This document shows positions 27,779 to 36,773 of a stretch of DNA of 64,000 nt, piece by piece (positions within the stretch are counted from its first letter, which is position 1; each line of letters opens with the position of its first letter). The notes beneath the pieces are model-generated. The model saw only the letters and a program-made list of their open reading frames with translations. It was not told the DNA's origin and did not search any database. Origin of the DNA: Colwellia sp. M166 (lineage in GTDB: Bacteria > Pseudomonadota > Gammaproteobacteria > Enterobacterales > Alteromonadaceae); NCBI RefSeq assembly GCF_024585285.1, contig NZ_CP040755.1, positions 2,232,001 to 2,296,000 of the forward strand. The letters run 5' to 3'. The position numbers and the translations under genes were made by a program.

Positions 27779-30163
27779 ATGACTGAAAGCCATATTAATA
27801 AACTTGCCAAAATAGATGATCGTCTTCAATTATTAAATGAAGAACGTCTTGCCTTACTTAATGAGCGCCAAGAATTAATAACACAGCATGAAGCTGAACT
27901 GGCTAAAAACTTCAACCTACACGCCTCTCCTGAATCTAAAATTGATCTTTTTCTTTCATATTTTAAAGGTCGTAACGATGTTTACCCATTTAGATGGGAA
28001 TCGAAAAATGGAAGAAGTGGCTATTCACCTGATTGTTGGGATGAATGGAAGCCAAAAATTTGCAATAAACCAAAAATTAGTTGTACTGAATGTAAAAATC
28101 AGCACTTTAAAATACCTGACCATCAAGCTGTCTACGGACATTTAAAAGGGTTTAAAACCATCGGCATCTACCCTCTGTTAAGTGATAATTCAACGTATTT
28201 ACTTGCGGCAGATTTTGATAAAGAGGACTGGTTTAAGGCTACATCTGCATTTGCAACGACTTGCGAATCATTAAATATCCCCTATCTATTAGAACGTTCA
28301 AGAAGTGGCAACGGTGGCCATATATGGATCTTTTTCTCGGAAGCTGTAGCTGCTAGTGATGCTCGGCGATTAGGTAATGGTTTACTTCGTAAAACAATGG
28401 AACTCTATCCGTTACTATCATTTGATTGCTTCGATAGATTATTTCCTAATCAAGATATTATGCCTGAGGGTGGCTTTGGTAACCTGATTGCTTTACCACT
28501 ACAGCTAGAGCCAAGAAAATATAACAATAGTGTTTTCATTAACAATGAAGGCGTGCCTTATAATGATCAGTGGTCAATATTGGCAGCTACTCGAAAAGTG
28601 ACTAAACCGCAGCTTCAATCAACGCTTAAACAGCTAAATTCTTATATTGAACGAACTCCTGCTGATATTGAAAACAATGATCCATGGAAGAAACTTAACG
28701 GTAATGAGAACATTAAGATCAATGATTGCCCTTCGATGGTCACATTAACGCTAGCTGATCAGTTATATGTTCCAATCGCTAATTTACCCGGAAAACTGAC
28801 CTCTAAATTAAAGCATTGTGCAGTATTTTCTAATCCAGAGTTCTACAAACGGCAAGCCTTACGCTTATCAACAATTGGTACAAGTCGATATATTTGTTCC
28901 GCACATATAGAAAATGGTTATTTAATCTTACCTAGAGGTTGTTTAGCCGAAGTTACTCGCATCATATCAGACCAAACAATAGAGATTGAATACACCGATA
29001 AACGATTTGAAGGTAGCCAACTAAAAAAAATCAAGTTCACTGGTAAACTTAAAAGCCAACAGAAAAAAGCTGTTGATGCTCTATTTGCACAAACAAATGG
29101 TGTTTTTGTTGCGTCAACGGGCTTCGGTAAAACCGTTACAGGATTAGCTCTTGTCGCAAAGAGAAAGGTAAATACTTTAATATTGGTCCATAACCGACAA
29201 TTGGCGGAACAATGGCTTGAACGGATAAAGGTATTCTTAACTAATGTGAAAGTAGGCTTATTGTTGGGAGGGAAAGATAAATTAACCTATGAAGTTGATG
29301 TTGCTACTTATCAAAGTTTAGTTAGCCGTAATGGAATAGACATTAAACCTGCCATTGAAAAATATGGGCAAATATTAATAGATGAATGCCACCACTTGCC
29401 TGCATCAAACTACGAGTGTTTGATAAAGTCAGTAAATGCTAAATATATTCACGGGTTTACAGCAACACCTAAACGCCAAGATGGCTTGGAAAAATTAATG
29501 CACTTCCAAATAGGCTCTGTTGTTTATAAGGCCGCAAGCTCTACCAGTAGTTTTGAACAACATGTGAAGGTGGTTAAGACTAATACTAGTTTTCCTTCAG
29601 AATGGTTAATTCCTGAGACTAAACCACACATATCTCAAGTTTATAAACACTTAGTTTGTGATCAAGTAAGAAATGAAATGATTGTTAACAGTGTCAAGCA
29701 GTCCGTAAACAATGACAGATCTGTTATGGTGCTTACCGAAAGAAAAGAGCATATTGAATTACTTGCTAAATTGATGGCTGACAAGGGAATAAAGGTTGTT
29801 GAACTGCATGGCGGTATTTCAACAAAAGAAAGGCAAGAACGAATAACTTTCTTATCCAGTAAACCAAGCAATGATGAAGCGGTTGTTGTCTTAGCTACAG
29901 GAAAATACGTTGGTGAAGGTTTTGATTTACCACATTTAGATACTTTATTCATAACACTACCGATAGCTTGGAAAGGCATTTTAGCGCAATACGCTGGACG
30001 AATTCAGCGAGAGTGGAGTAGTAAAACTATTATTCAAGTTTACGATTTTATTGATGATTTCCCAACATTACTGCGTATGTGGAAGAAACGAGCAAAAGGC
30101 TATAAAGCGCTAGGGTATAAATTTAATGAACAGAGAAGTTTAGATTTTGGCAATAAAAAATAA
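27779..30163 (+). CDS. AEP primase-SF2 helicase fusion (TOTE conflict-system type)
   Basis: 794 residues. A coiled coil (about 5-42) precedes a TOTE-type archaeo-eukaryotic primase domain (about 45-270): KIDLFLSYFKGRNDVYPFRW, four Cys in the CNKPKISCTECK region, the metal-site AADFDKEDW and SGNGGHIWIFF. After a linker (about 280-410) comes an SF2 helicase with Walker A ASTGFGKTVTG, Walker B IDECHHLP, TATPKRQDG and motif VI QYAGRIQREW. No nuclease domain follows, unlike full TOTE proteins. ATG 27779 has AAGG eight bases upstream and lies 24 bases after parE. TOTE systems are proposed, not proven, to act against foreign nucleic acid. Confidence 0.82.
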   Translation: MTESHINKLAKIDDRLQLLNEERLALLNERQELITQHEAELAKNFNLHASPESKIDLFLSYFKGRNDVYPFRWESKNGRSGYSPDCWDEWKPKICNKPKISCTECKNQHFKIPDHQAVYGHLKGFKTIGIYPLLSDNSTYLLAADFDKEDWFKATSAFATTCESLNIPYLLERSRSGNGGHIWIFFSEAVAASDARRLGNGLLRKTMELYPLLSFDCFDRLFPNQDIMPEGGFGNLIALPLQLEPRKYNNSVFINNEGVPYNDQWSILAATRKVTKPQLQSTLKQLNSYIERTPADIENNDPWKKLNGNENIKINDCPSMVTLTLADQLYVPIANLPGKLTSKLKHCAVFSNPEFYKRQALRLSTIGTSRYICSAHIENGYLILPRGCLAEVTRIISDQTIEIEYTDKRFEGSQLKKIKFTGKLKSQQKKAVDALFAQTNGVFVASTGFGKTVTGLALVAKRKVNTLILVHNRQLAEQWLERIKVFLTNVKVGLLLGGKDKLTYEVDVATYQSLVSRNGIDIKPAIEKYGQILIDECHHLPASNYECLIKSVNAKYIHGFTATPKRQDGLEKLMHFQIGSVVYKAASSTSSFEQHVKVVKTNTSFPSEWLIPETKPHISQVYKHLVCDQVRNEMIVNSVKQSVNNDRSVMVLTERKEHIELLAKLMADKGIKVVELHGGISTKERQERITFLSSKPSNDEAVVVLATGKYVGEGFDLPHLDTLFITLPIAWKGILAQYAGRIQREWSSKTIIQVYDFIDDFPTLLRMWKKRAKGYKALGYKFNEQRSLDFGNKK

Positions 30164-30297
30164 AAGATTTCTCTGGTACTATTCTGTGAGTTTGTAAAGC
30201 TAATAAATTACACTTAAATCCAAGCTATGACATGAGTAACACAAGTAATATCTAGCTTGATACACGTTAATCCAAGTAAAGCCTTTACCGACAACGT

Positions 30298-30350
30298 GAT
30301 TGTGATTCCGGTTGTCGAGGGTTCAAGTCCCTTTAGCCACCCCATCTTTT
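30298..30350 (+). repeat. Right attachment-site repeat (partial tRNA-His copy)
   Basis: 53 bases identical to 26693-26745. It contains the anticodon arm 3' side, variable region, T-arm and acceptor 3' strand only, so it is not a functional tRNA gene. Confidence 0.93.
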
Positions 30351-30851
30351 CTCACACTAATCCTTTAAAATCAAAGTTTCTTAATAACTTGTAACGCATA
30401 TTTTTAAAACAACGTCTGTGCATTGCTGTTGGTATGTAAAACTAATTCGACCTACTTTTACTCCGTATTTGAAACTAACTCACTTTACTTATATCCACAT
30501 TCAGCTGCCAATTAATACCAAACTATCAGCCAAAACTCATTCACCTTATTTAAGTAGGCCTTATTCATACGCGTGTAAGCTGGAACTTTCAGTTATCACC
30601 TTTTAACATCAGTCATTCTGCCCCATCAAACAAAAAGGCTATTTTTTTAATTCAACGAAACTATCAATTGATTTGAAAGGCTATGATTACAGCGCATAAG
30701 TCTTATTTTCTCTACCCTGCACAAAGTATAACGACTAAAAAACGCTCGTAATAATTTGGTTTTATTGGAGTTTTAGTGATAGATTGGTCGAATTAATTAT
30801 AAATAATATTTATATTTTGCTTGGCAAAGCTATTTCCTAATAGGTACAGGC
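30351..30851. other. Gene-free stretch right of the element
   Basis: About 500 AT-rich bases. A 62-codon frame (30418-30606) has no ribosome-binding site and unnatural composition. No repeat, RNA or clear promoter was found; it presumably includes the promoter of the following gene. Confidence 0.4.
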
Positions 30852-32609
30852 TTGCTCATCATATATTTTGGCATGGACGTATTAATGATAAAAATTGTTA
30901 TTCTTGCTTGTTTTGTTCTTTGGATGTTCATTCGTCAGCTTACCAAATCAAAGCCAAACTCTATTTGGCGTATTAAATTAAAACGTTTATCTCGTTATGC
31001 CTTAATTGGCGCCATCGTTTGGCTAATAACTATCGCCTTCGGCTCAGTAAAATATCAAATATATACTGACAAAGTATTTACCTATAAAGGTAATATACAA
31101 ACTATTTTTGCTTGGCAAGAAAATAGATTACTCCCTATTGAGAGCCTTGCGACACCGGTACTGCTTTCTTTAGACTATGAAACTACTTACCCTTTGACAG
31201 AAAAGTCGGCGCAATCACTAACACAAAGCTATCCTTACGAACCTTACTATTTAGGTGTCAGCCAATTTTTAGGTACGGTTTTAACCTTCTTTTTTTTACT
31301 GTCCTACCTATCTCGCCATATTTCAACAGATAGACGATGGCAAGAAGCACTCGTTGCAGACAGTAAAGTTGGCTATCGAGATTTTATTAACTGGGCTAAT
31401 AGCAAAAAATTAAGGCGCTTACATTGCCTTAGTATGGAAAAAAAAGTTGAAATCGCAATACAGTCGATTGACCAACGAGCACGCTTAAAGCTTGAGATGT
31501 ATCGTCAAGGCTATAATGCCCAAGGATTAAATTCAGCATTTCTTGATATGCTAAATGAGGTTGTTAAGTCAGGTTACAATAGCATCACGGTAAAAGCCGC
31601 ACATCACGACAACTTTAAACCGCTTGCTGAAGTTAGTGACATCACAGTCGCCGCGCTAAATTTCGGCGCTCGAGAGCCTAAATTATTTATGGAAAAGTAT
31701 TATCAACATTACCTCTCAAATGCGTTAAATAAGGAAACGCCAGTTAAATTTGACACTATGGTGATTAATGCTCCCGAGCATTTACGCTTTTCTTACCCTG
31801 AGCCCAGTACCGCCAATAACTTATTAGAAAAGCAGTTAGCTAGCGTGCTTAATCAAGGAAAAAAGCGCTTTACCGGCGATGATCTCGTTGAGTTCACCCC
31901 CAGCTCAAGTTCAATATTCAACCAACCAAATGTTTGCTTAGAAGTTTCTTACCTGTGCCAATTAGGTACAAAAAAAGGCTCACGCCAGACCTCTCTTTGG
32001 GCGGGAGAAACCCAAAATAAGCTTATTACTATGGGCGGCACAGAATATCCTGGCGGGAATATGTTATGGCTAGTCTTTGGTATGGTATTTAACTGGCGGC
32101 TACTCATTAATGGTAAGGAAATTTCTACAGGCCATTGCAGCACATTACCCGACTCGGAGATATGTAATCTAAGCAGGCCAAGCAAACAAGATATGCCAGC
32201 GAAGTCTGAGGTTGAAAAACAAATTTTTGAAGTGGTTGCACTTTCTAATGTTAGTGTGTTTTTCGCGCAGTTAATGGGAGTCGAAGCGGATAGTATTAAC
32301 CAGCATACCATTAATTTAAGGGATAAAAAAACAGCAGAAAAAGTAAAAACTCAAAATCAAGCATCTAATGAATTAACGGAAAAACTTGAAGATGCACTCA
32401 GAGGTGAAGCGCTAGAAGAGCTAATGAAAAGTAGTGGTATAGAGCTCTATCAACAAAATAAAGCCGCCGTTGACACTATTATTAGGGATTACATAAAAAA
32501 TAATGGCGACACCGACACTGTTTTGATGATCATAGACTTACTCGGTGATTCAGCACCTGAACTAATCGGTTGGTTAACAAGTTTAATTGGAGATTCAAGT
32601 GAAGAATAA
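30852..32609 (+). CDS. Multi-pass membrane protein with large cytoplasmic/periplasmic region, unknown family
   Basis: Up to 585 residues. Membrane segments at about 12-30, 47-66 and 133-152 enclose a short extracytoplasmic part; the long remainder (about 155-585) is soluble and mixed alpha/beta, ending in a charged helical tail (LTEKLEDALRGEALEELMKS). The start is uncertain: TTG 30852 has AGGT six bases before it, while ATG 30873 and ATG 30885 (GGA six bases upstream) are alternatives. I do not recognise the family. The next gene overlaps its 3' end by 11 bases, so the two form one unit, located just outside the tRNA-His element. Confidence 0.6.
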   Translation: MLIIYFGMDVLMIKIVILACFVLWMFIRQLTKSKPNSIWRIKLKRLSRYALIGAIVWLITIAFGSVKYQIYTDKVFTYKGNIQTIFAWQENRLLPIESLATPVLLSLDYETTYPLTEKSAQSLTQSYPYEPYYLGVSQFLGTVLTFFFLLSYLSRHISTDRRWQEALVADSKVGYRDFINWANSKKLRRLHCLSMEKKVEIAIQSIDQRARLKLEMYRQGYNAQGLNSAFLDMLNEVVKSGYNSITVKAAHHDNFKPLAEVSDITVAALNFGAREPKLFMEKYYQHYLSNALNKETPVKFDTMVINAPEHLRFSYPEPSTANNLLEKQLASVLNQGKKRFTGDDLVEFTPSSSSIFNQPNVCLEVSYLCQLGTKKGSRQTSLWAGETQNKLITMGGTEYPGGNMLWLVFGMVFNWRLLINGKEISTGHCSTLPDSEICNLSRPSKQDMPAKSEVEKQIFEVVALSNVSVFFAQLMGVEADSINQHTINLRDKKTAEKVKTQNQASNELTEKLEDALRGEALEELMKSSGIELYQQNKAAVDTIIRDYIKNNGDTDTVLMIIDLLGDSAPELIGWLTSLIGDSSEE

Positions 32610-33465
32610 AATCTTATTGTTTTGTAGTTTCCTGTTCATTGCTAACTTAGCCAATATCGCACACGCTGATATTAAGAAGACAATTAAAGGCACCATTAAA
32701 AAAGGTATTCTTGAAGAGTTTGCCGGTGAATTAGCAAAACTGCCGGGGTTAAAGCAAGTCAAAGAAAAAATCGAAACCAACGAGTTTAAGCTTATTTCGA
32801 CAAGTAAGCGGCGAGGAATATTAGCGCTAGATAATTATAACAATGCTGAAAATATCACCATTGCGCGAACACGTTATGAGCCTGGTTTAAAAATATTCGA
32901 TCAGGCAATATTAGCGTCAGGTACTTACTGGTTAAAAGCTCAACCTAAAGATACTAAACAACAAGCGATTGAACGGAAAGTCATCATAAATAGCGGAGTT
33001 ATCAATAAAACGGCACTAAATTTTTGGCAAAAAGGTTTAAAAGTTTTCCCGCTAGAAATTAACACAAGACCGCAATCAGCGAGAATTAGAATTTTAAACA
33101 TTGTGCCTAAATATAAATTTTCTATGCCACTTTCGCCAGGAAAGTATCTTGTTGAAGTGAGCCATAAAGATTATAAAACAGCTAAATTTAATATTATCCT
33201 TGATCATAACCAAAACAATTTTAATGTCGCATTACAACCACAAAAAGTTGAAGTGATCAGTGTTACCGGCACTAAAAAAGCTGACGAGTCAGTCAAAACT
33301 GATAAACCTAAAAAAGAATATTCTTTAGGTTTTAATATAGCTTTTTGGAGTATTTTCACGCTGTTAGTCTTACTTGCAATATGGTTAATTTATCGCTTAA
33401 TTAAATTTTTAAAGCAATTGCTCAGTAAAGCATGGCAAATGGTATCCGGTAAAAACGTGGCATAA
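32599..33465 (+). CDS. Exported PEGA-like domain protein with C-terminal membrane anchor
   Basis: 288 residues from GTG 32599, with GGAG seven bases upstream inside the previous gene. Signal peptide 1-23 (ending NIAHA), a conserved-looking region (about 25-130), then a PEGA-like beta domain (about 148-215: FPLEINTRPQSARIRIL and LSPGKYLVEVSHKDYKTA). A Lys/Asp-rich linker leads to a C-terminal membrane helix (about 250-272) and a basic tail. PEGA domains are surface or cell-wall-associated beta-sandwiches. It is translationally coupled to the preceding membrane protein; together they may form an envelope complex, but no function can be named. Confidence 0.65.
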   Translation: MKNKILLFCSFLFIANLANIAHADIKKTIKGTIKKGILEEFAGELAKLPGLKQVKEKIETNEFKLISTSKRRGILALDNYNNAENITIARTRYEPGLKIFDQAILASGTYWLKAQPKDTKQQAIERKVIINSGVINKTALNFWQKGLKVFPLEINTRPQSARIRILNIVPKYKFSMPLSPGKYLVEVSHKDYKTAKFNIILDHNQNNFNVALQPQKVEVISVTGTKKADESVKTDKPKKEYSLGFNIAFWSIFTLLVLLAIWLIYRLIKFLKQLLSKAWQMVSGKNVA

Positions 33466-33524
33466 AGTCGTTATTAATGGATGTTGTTATTGGCTTTCTC
33501 TTTAGCTTTTGTCAATTATAAAAG

Positions 33525-33553
33525 TAGGTAAAATAAGTCGTTTATCTTACCTA
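33525..33553. terminator. Hairpin between the PEGA gene and proC
   Basis: TAGGTAA (33525-33531) and TTACCTA (33547-33553) with further AATAA/TTTAT pairing inside, between two converging genes. T-runs are short on both sides; a bidirectional terminator is likely. Confidence 0.5.
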
Positions 33554-33589
33554 TTTCAAGATTCAAGCTTTGCTATAAAGCATGGCGCA

Positions 33590-34408
33590 TTAATAGTTTG
33601 CTGCTTTCTTTGCCGCGGCTTGCATCGCATCATCAACCACAGCTTTGAGGTTATTATCCGCAAATGATGCTAGCGCTTGATGCGTGGTGCCGTTTGGTGA
33701 GGTAACTTGCTCTTTGAGTTCGACCACTGATAATGCAGAGGTCGATGCCATGGTCAACGCGCCGATGCCTGATTGCATTGCTGCAGCCTCGGCTTGTTGA
33801 TAAGTTAGGCCTAATTTCTGACCAGACTCAATCATCGCTTCTAAAAATAAAAAGAAATAGGCTGGCGCGCTGCCTGCGATAGCCACCACTGCTGGCATTT
33901 TACTTTCATCATCTAACCACAACGTTTTACCGATACAAGTAAGCACATCGTCGGCTAAGGTAATGCTTAGTTGATCACAGTTTTTAGCAGCCACTAAGCC
34001 GGTTAGTCCCTTGCACACTGCACTGGGTAAATTTGGCATTGCGGCAATAACCCGCTGATTACTTTCAAAGTGTGTTTGTAATTGTTCTGTGGTGACGCCC
34101 GCAGCAAGGTTAATAATAAGCGGTTGTTTAGCTGCATGCGTCATAGCCACGTTCAACTCAGTAGCAACTGTGCTGACAATATTTGGCTTTACGGCAATAA
34201 AAATAATCTCAGCAAACACTACTGCTGCGCTGTTATTTTCGCTAACATTCAAGCCAAACTTGCTTGTTAAAGTCTCACGAGTCGTTGCCGTTGGCGCACA
34301 TACTAGGATATTTTTTGGCTGAAATTTTGCCATCAACAAACCTGTTAAAATTGCTTGTGCCATATTGCCGCCACCGATAAAGGCTATTTTAGTATTAGTA
34401 ATAGCCAC
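33590..34408 (-). CDS. proC: Pyrroline-5-carboxylate reductase ProC
   Basis: NAD(P)H-dependent last step of proline synthesis. 272 residues. Rossmann motif KIAFIGGGNMAQAIL at the N-terminus, PNLPSAVCKGLTGL, and the P5CR signature near IAGSAPAYFFLFLEAMIESG with LKEQVTSPNGTTHQAL. It starts with GTG two bases after the proA stop, so translation is probably coupled. Third gene of proB-proA-proC. Confidence 0.95.
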   Translation of the reverse strand: MAITNTKIAFIGGGNMAQAILTGLLMAKFQPKNILVCAPTATTRETLTSKFGLNVSENNSAAVVFAEIIFIAVKPNIVSTVATELNVAMTHAAKQPLIINLAAGVTTEQLQTHFESNQRVIAAMPNLPSAVCKGLTGLVAAKNCDQLSITLADDVLTCIGKTLWLDDESKMPAVVAIAGSAPAYFFLFLEAMIESGQKLGLTYQQAEAAAMQSGIGALTMASTSALSVVELKEQVTSPNGTTHQALASFADNNLKAVVDDAMQAAAKKAANY

Positions 34409-34410
34409 GG

Positions 34411-35658
34411 TTATGCCCTAACTTGCCCATCACCATTAACCAAATATTTTTCTGTGGTTAATGACTCAATACCCATAGGACCATAGGCATGTAATTTCGT
34501 TGTAGCTATGCCTATTTCGGCACCTAATCCTAACTGAGAACCATCAGAAAAGCGCGAAGAGGCATTAACCATAACCACTGAGGCATCAACAAGTTGTTGA
34601 AATTTTGTCGCCGCCTTTAAGTCTTCAGTGCATATCACTTCAGTATGATTACTACCAAATTGATCAATATGTTCAACCGCTTGTGCAAAGTCATCAACTA
34701 CACGAACAGCAATTTCTAAGCTTAAATATTCTTCACCAAACTCGTTTAACGCTATTTGCTTACTATTTTCAAAGTAAGGAACGCTCATAGCACAACCATT
34801 AACCCGTACACCTTTTTCTTTAAAATGTTCAGCTACCATAGGTAAAAAATCAGCGGCAATATCTTTGTGCACCAATAAAGCTTCTAAGGCATTACATACG
34901 CCTGTGCGTTGGGTTTTACCGTTTGATAGTACTTTTAAGGTTTTATTCAGGTCGGCTGCTTTATCAGCATAAAGATGACAAACACCTTTATAATGTTGGA
35001 TCACAGGTATTTGGCTGTTTTCACTGACAAAGTTTATTAGCCCTTCACCACCTCTTGGAATAACCAAGTTAATGTATTTTTTCTGCGTTAATAATTGCGT
35101 CATTAATGCTCGGTCAGGATCAGCGATAACGGTAATAATTTCTTTTGGCAGCTGGTACGCGGTTAAAACATCTTGGAGTACTTTCGCAATCGCTAAGCTG
35201 CTATTCAAAGCTTCTTTGCCGCCTCTTAAAATCACCGCATTGCCTGACTTAATACATAAACCAGCAGCATCAGCTGTCACGTTCGGGCGCGCTTCAAAAA
35301 TCATACAAATAACACCTAACGGGATACGCATTTTACTGATTTTAAGGCCATTAGGCATAACATCTTGGTCTTTAATAGTACCAACAACATCGGGTAACTT
35401 CGCTACGGTTTCTAAGCCTACGGCCATATCTTCAATACGTTGATCATTTAATTGTAATCGGTCAACCATCGATTCACTCAAACCATTTTTTACTGCAAAT
35501 TCAATATCAATAGCATTCGCTTTGAAGATTTCAGCTTTACCGACTCTCAGCGCAATTGCCATATCATTGAGTAGTTTCGATTTAGTCTCAGCCGTTTGAA
35601 TTGCCATGACTTTAGCCGCTTGGGCTGCATTGTGTGAAATAGTAGTAATTAAATTCAT
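34411..35658 (-). CDS. proA: Gamma-glutamyl phosphate reductase ProA
   Basis: Reduces gamma-glutamyl phosphate to glutamate semialdehyde. 415 residues, full family length. Features: FEARPNVTADAAGLCIKSGN, VIPRGGEGLINFV, catalytic Cys in KTQRTGVCNALEALL and the terminal THAYGPMGIESLTT-like motif. Its ATG shares a base with the proB stop (TAATG). Confidence 0.96.
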   Translation of the reverse strand: MNLITTISHNAAQAAKVMAIQTAETKSKLLNDMAIALRVGKAEIFKANAIDIEFAVKNGLSESMVDRLQLNDQRIEDMAVGLETVAKLPDVVGTIKDQDVMPNGLKISKMRIPLGVICMIFEARPNVTADAAGLCIKSGNAVILRGGKEALNSSLAIAKVLQDVLTAYQLPKEIITVIADPDRALMTQLLTQKKYINLVIPRGGEGLINFVSENSQIPVIQHYKGVCHLYADKAADLNKTLKVLSNGKTQRTGVCNALEALLVHKDIAADFLPMVAEHFKEKGVRVNGCAMSVPYFENSKQIALNEFGEEYLSLEIAVRVVDDFAQAVEHIDQFGSNHTEVICTEDLKAATKFQQLVDASVVMVNASSRFSDGSQLGLGAEIGIATTKLHAYGPMGIESLTTEKYLVNGDGQVRA

Positions 35659-36773
35659 TATGACTCCATTAACGCAATATATTGTTTTGAAATTATCGGT
35701 TCTTGCGTTTTATCTAATTGTTCGGAAAAATCTTGATTGTCGCTATCTGCAACAAAGTTAAGTAGGCAGCTGCTGTAATTAGTTTTAACTTTCGCTAATT
35801 GATCGCCATTGTCCTTTCGCAACATAACAATATCACCTGATGAAAAATCACCATTTACGCTCAGTAAATCTTCGGCCAGTAATAAGTCACTGGAGCCGTT
35901 ATCCGTGATGTCATATTGGTTGCCAACAATCAACTCACCCTGGGCACGTGTGGTATGACGCATCCAATGAACGCCGTCAAGCATAGGGTTTTTATGCGAA
36001 TAAAAGTGCGTTCCAGGATTACCATTAGCGAGTAACGTTTCGAAGCTTTCAGCTTTAAAGCCATTCACTATGTAAGTATCAATACCATGTGATACTGCTT
36101 TTTCAGCGGCTTGAATTTTAGTTTTCATGCCGCCAGTACCAACATCACTGGTCGCGCCACCGGCCATGCCATAAATTTCGGCATCGATCTTATAAACATC
36201 TGCGACTAATTTTGCATCTTTGTTGATATGAGGATTTTCTTCATACAAACCGTCAATATCAGAGCAAATAATTAAGGCATCTGCATGTGCGGCTGATGCA
36301 ACCATAGCCGATAAATTATCATTATCACCAACTTTAAGCTTGTCTGTTGTCACTGCATCGTTTTCGTTGATAATAGGCAGGATATCATTCTCTAATAAGG
36401 TTTCTATGGTATCTCTGATACTTTCATAACGAACACGGTTACGTAAATCGGCATGTGTCAGTAAAAGCTGCGCAGCAGGGAAATCAAATAACTCATCCCA
36501 TGTGGCCATCATTTCAGCTTGGCCGGCAGCAGCCATGGCTTTTTTAATAACGATATTAGCCGCTTCGCTATTACTTTTACTGCGATCAAATAAGTGTGCG
36601 CCAGCGGCTATCGAGCCTGAAGAGACTAAAACCACTTGTATGCCTGATAAGCGACATTGGATGATAAAATTTGCAATGCTGAGTAAATATTTACTGCTAC
36701 AGCCAGCTTTTTCAGGTGCAATTAGAGCACTGCCAACTTTAATTACTATTCTCTGCCATTGTTTTATATTCAC
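35658..36773 (-). CDS. proB: Glutamate 5-kinase ProB with PUA domain
   Basis: ATP-dependent, normally proline-inhibited first step of proline synthesis. 371 residues: amino-acid kinase domain (about 1-258; RIVIKVGSALIAP, LVSSGSIAAGA, INENDAVTT, GGMKTKIQAAEKA) and a C-terminal PUA domain (about 275-360; ARAQGELIVGN-like start). It leads the proB-proA-proC operon, so the whole proline pathway is one transcript. An unusually short spacing or overlap at each junction suggests coupled translation. Confidence 0.96.
   Translation of the reverse strand: MNIKQWQRIVIKVGSALIAPEKAGCSSKYLLSIANFIIQCRLSGIQVVLVSSGSIAAGAHLFDRSKSNSEAANIVIKKAMAAAGQAEMMATWDELFDFPAAQLLLTHADLRNRVRYESIRDTIETLLENDILPIINENDAVTTDKLKVGDNDNLSAMVASAAHADALIICSDIDGLYEENPHINKDAKLVADVYKIDAEIYGMAGGATSDVGTGGMKTKIQAAEKAVSHGIDTYIVNGFKAESFETLLANGNPGTHFYSHKNPMLDGVHWMRHTTRAQGELIVGNQYDITDNGSSDLLLAEDLLSVNGDFSSGDIVMLRKDNGDQLAKVKTNYSSCLLNFVADSDNQDFSEQLDKTQEPIISKQYIALMES

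Larger units (their letters stand above)
26746..30350. mobile_element. 3.6-kb element integrated at tRNA-His
   Basis: DNA bounded by the 53-bp direct repeats, 3,605 bases per repeat unit. It carries parD, parE and a primase-helicase gene, all on the plus strand. No integrase or recombinase frame is visible on either strand. About 440 bases on the left (26746-27189) hold no gene except the parD promoter region, and 134 bases on the right (30164-30297) hold none. It is either a remnant of a larger island that lost its integrase or a small element mobilised by an integrase in trans. Confidence 0.85.

Noticed and set aside
30186..30198. 13-bp match (TGAGTTTGTAAAG) between 30186-30198 and the spacer after the M61 gene near 19385
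   Set aside because: Short AT-rich match without extended similarity on either side; likely chance.
30298..30350. Second tRNA-His gene
   Set aside because: Only the 3' half is present; acceptor 5' strand, D-arm and half of the anticodon stem are missing. It is the right attachment repeat.
30429..30520. TTGGTAT and ATACCAA near 30429 and 30514 as another repeat element
   Set aside because: The ends point the wrong way relative to the other copies and the adjoining bases do not match the family.
30418..30606. 62-codon plus-strand frame right of the tRNA-His element
   Set aside because: No ribosome-binding site; composition rich in Tyr, His, Thr and Ser as expected from random AT-rich DNA.
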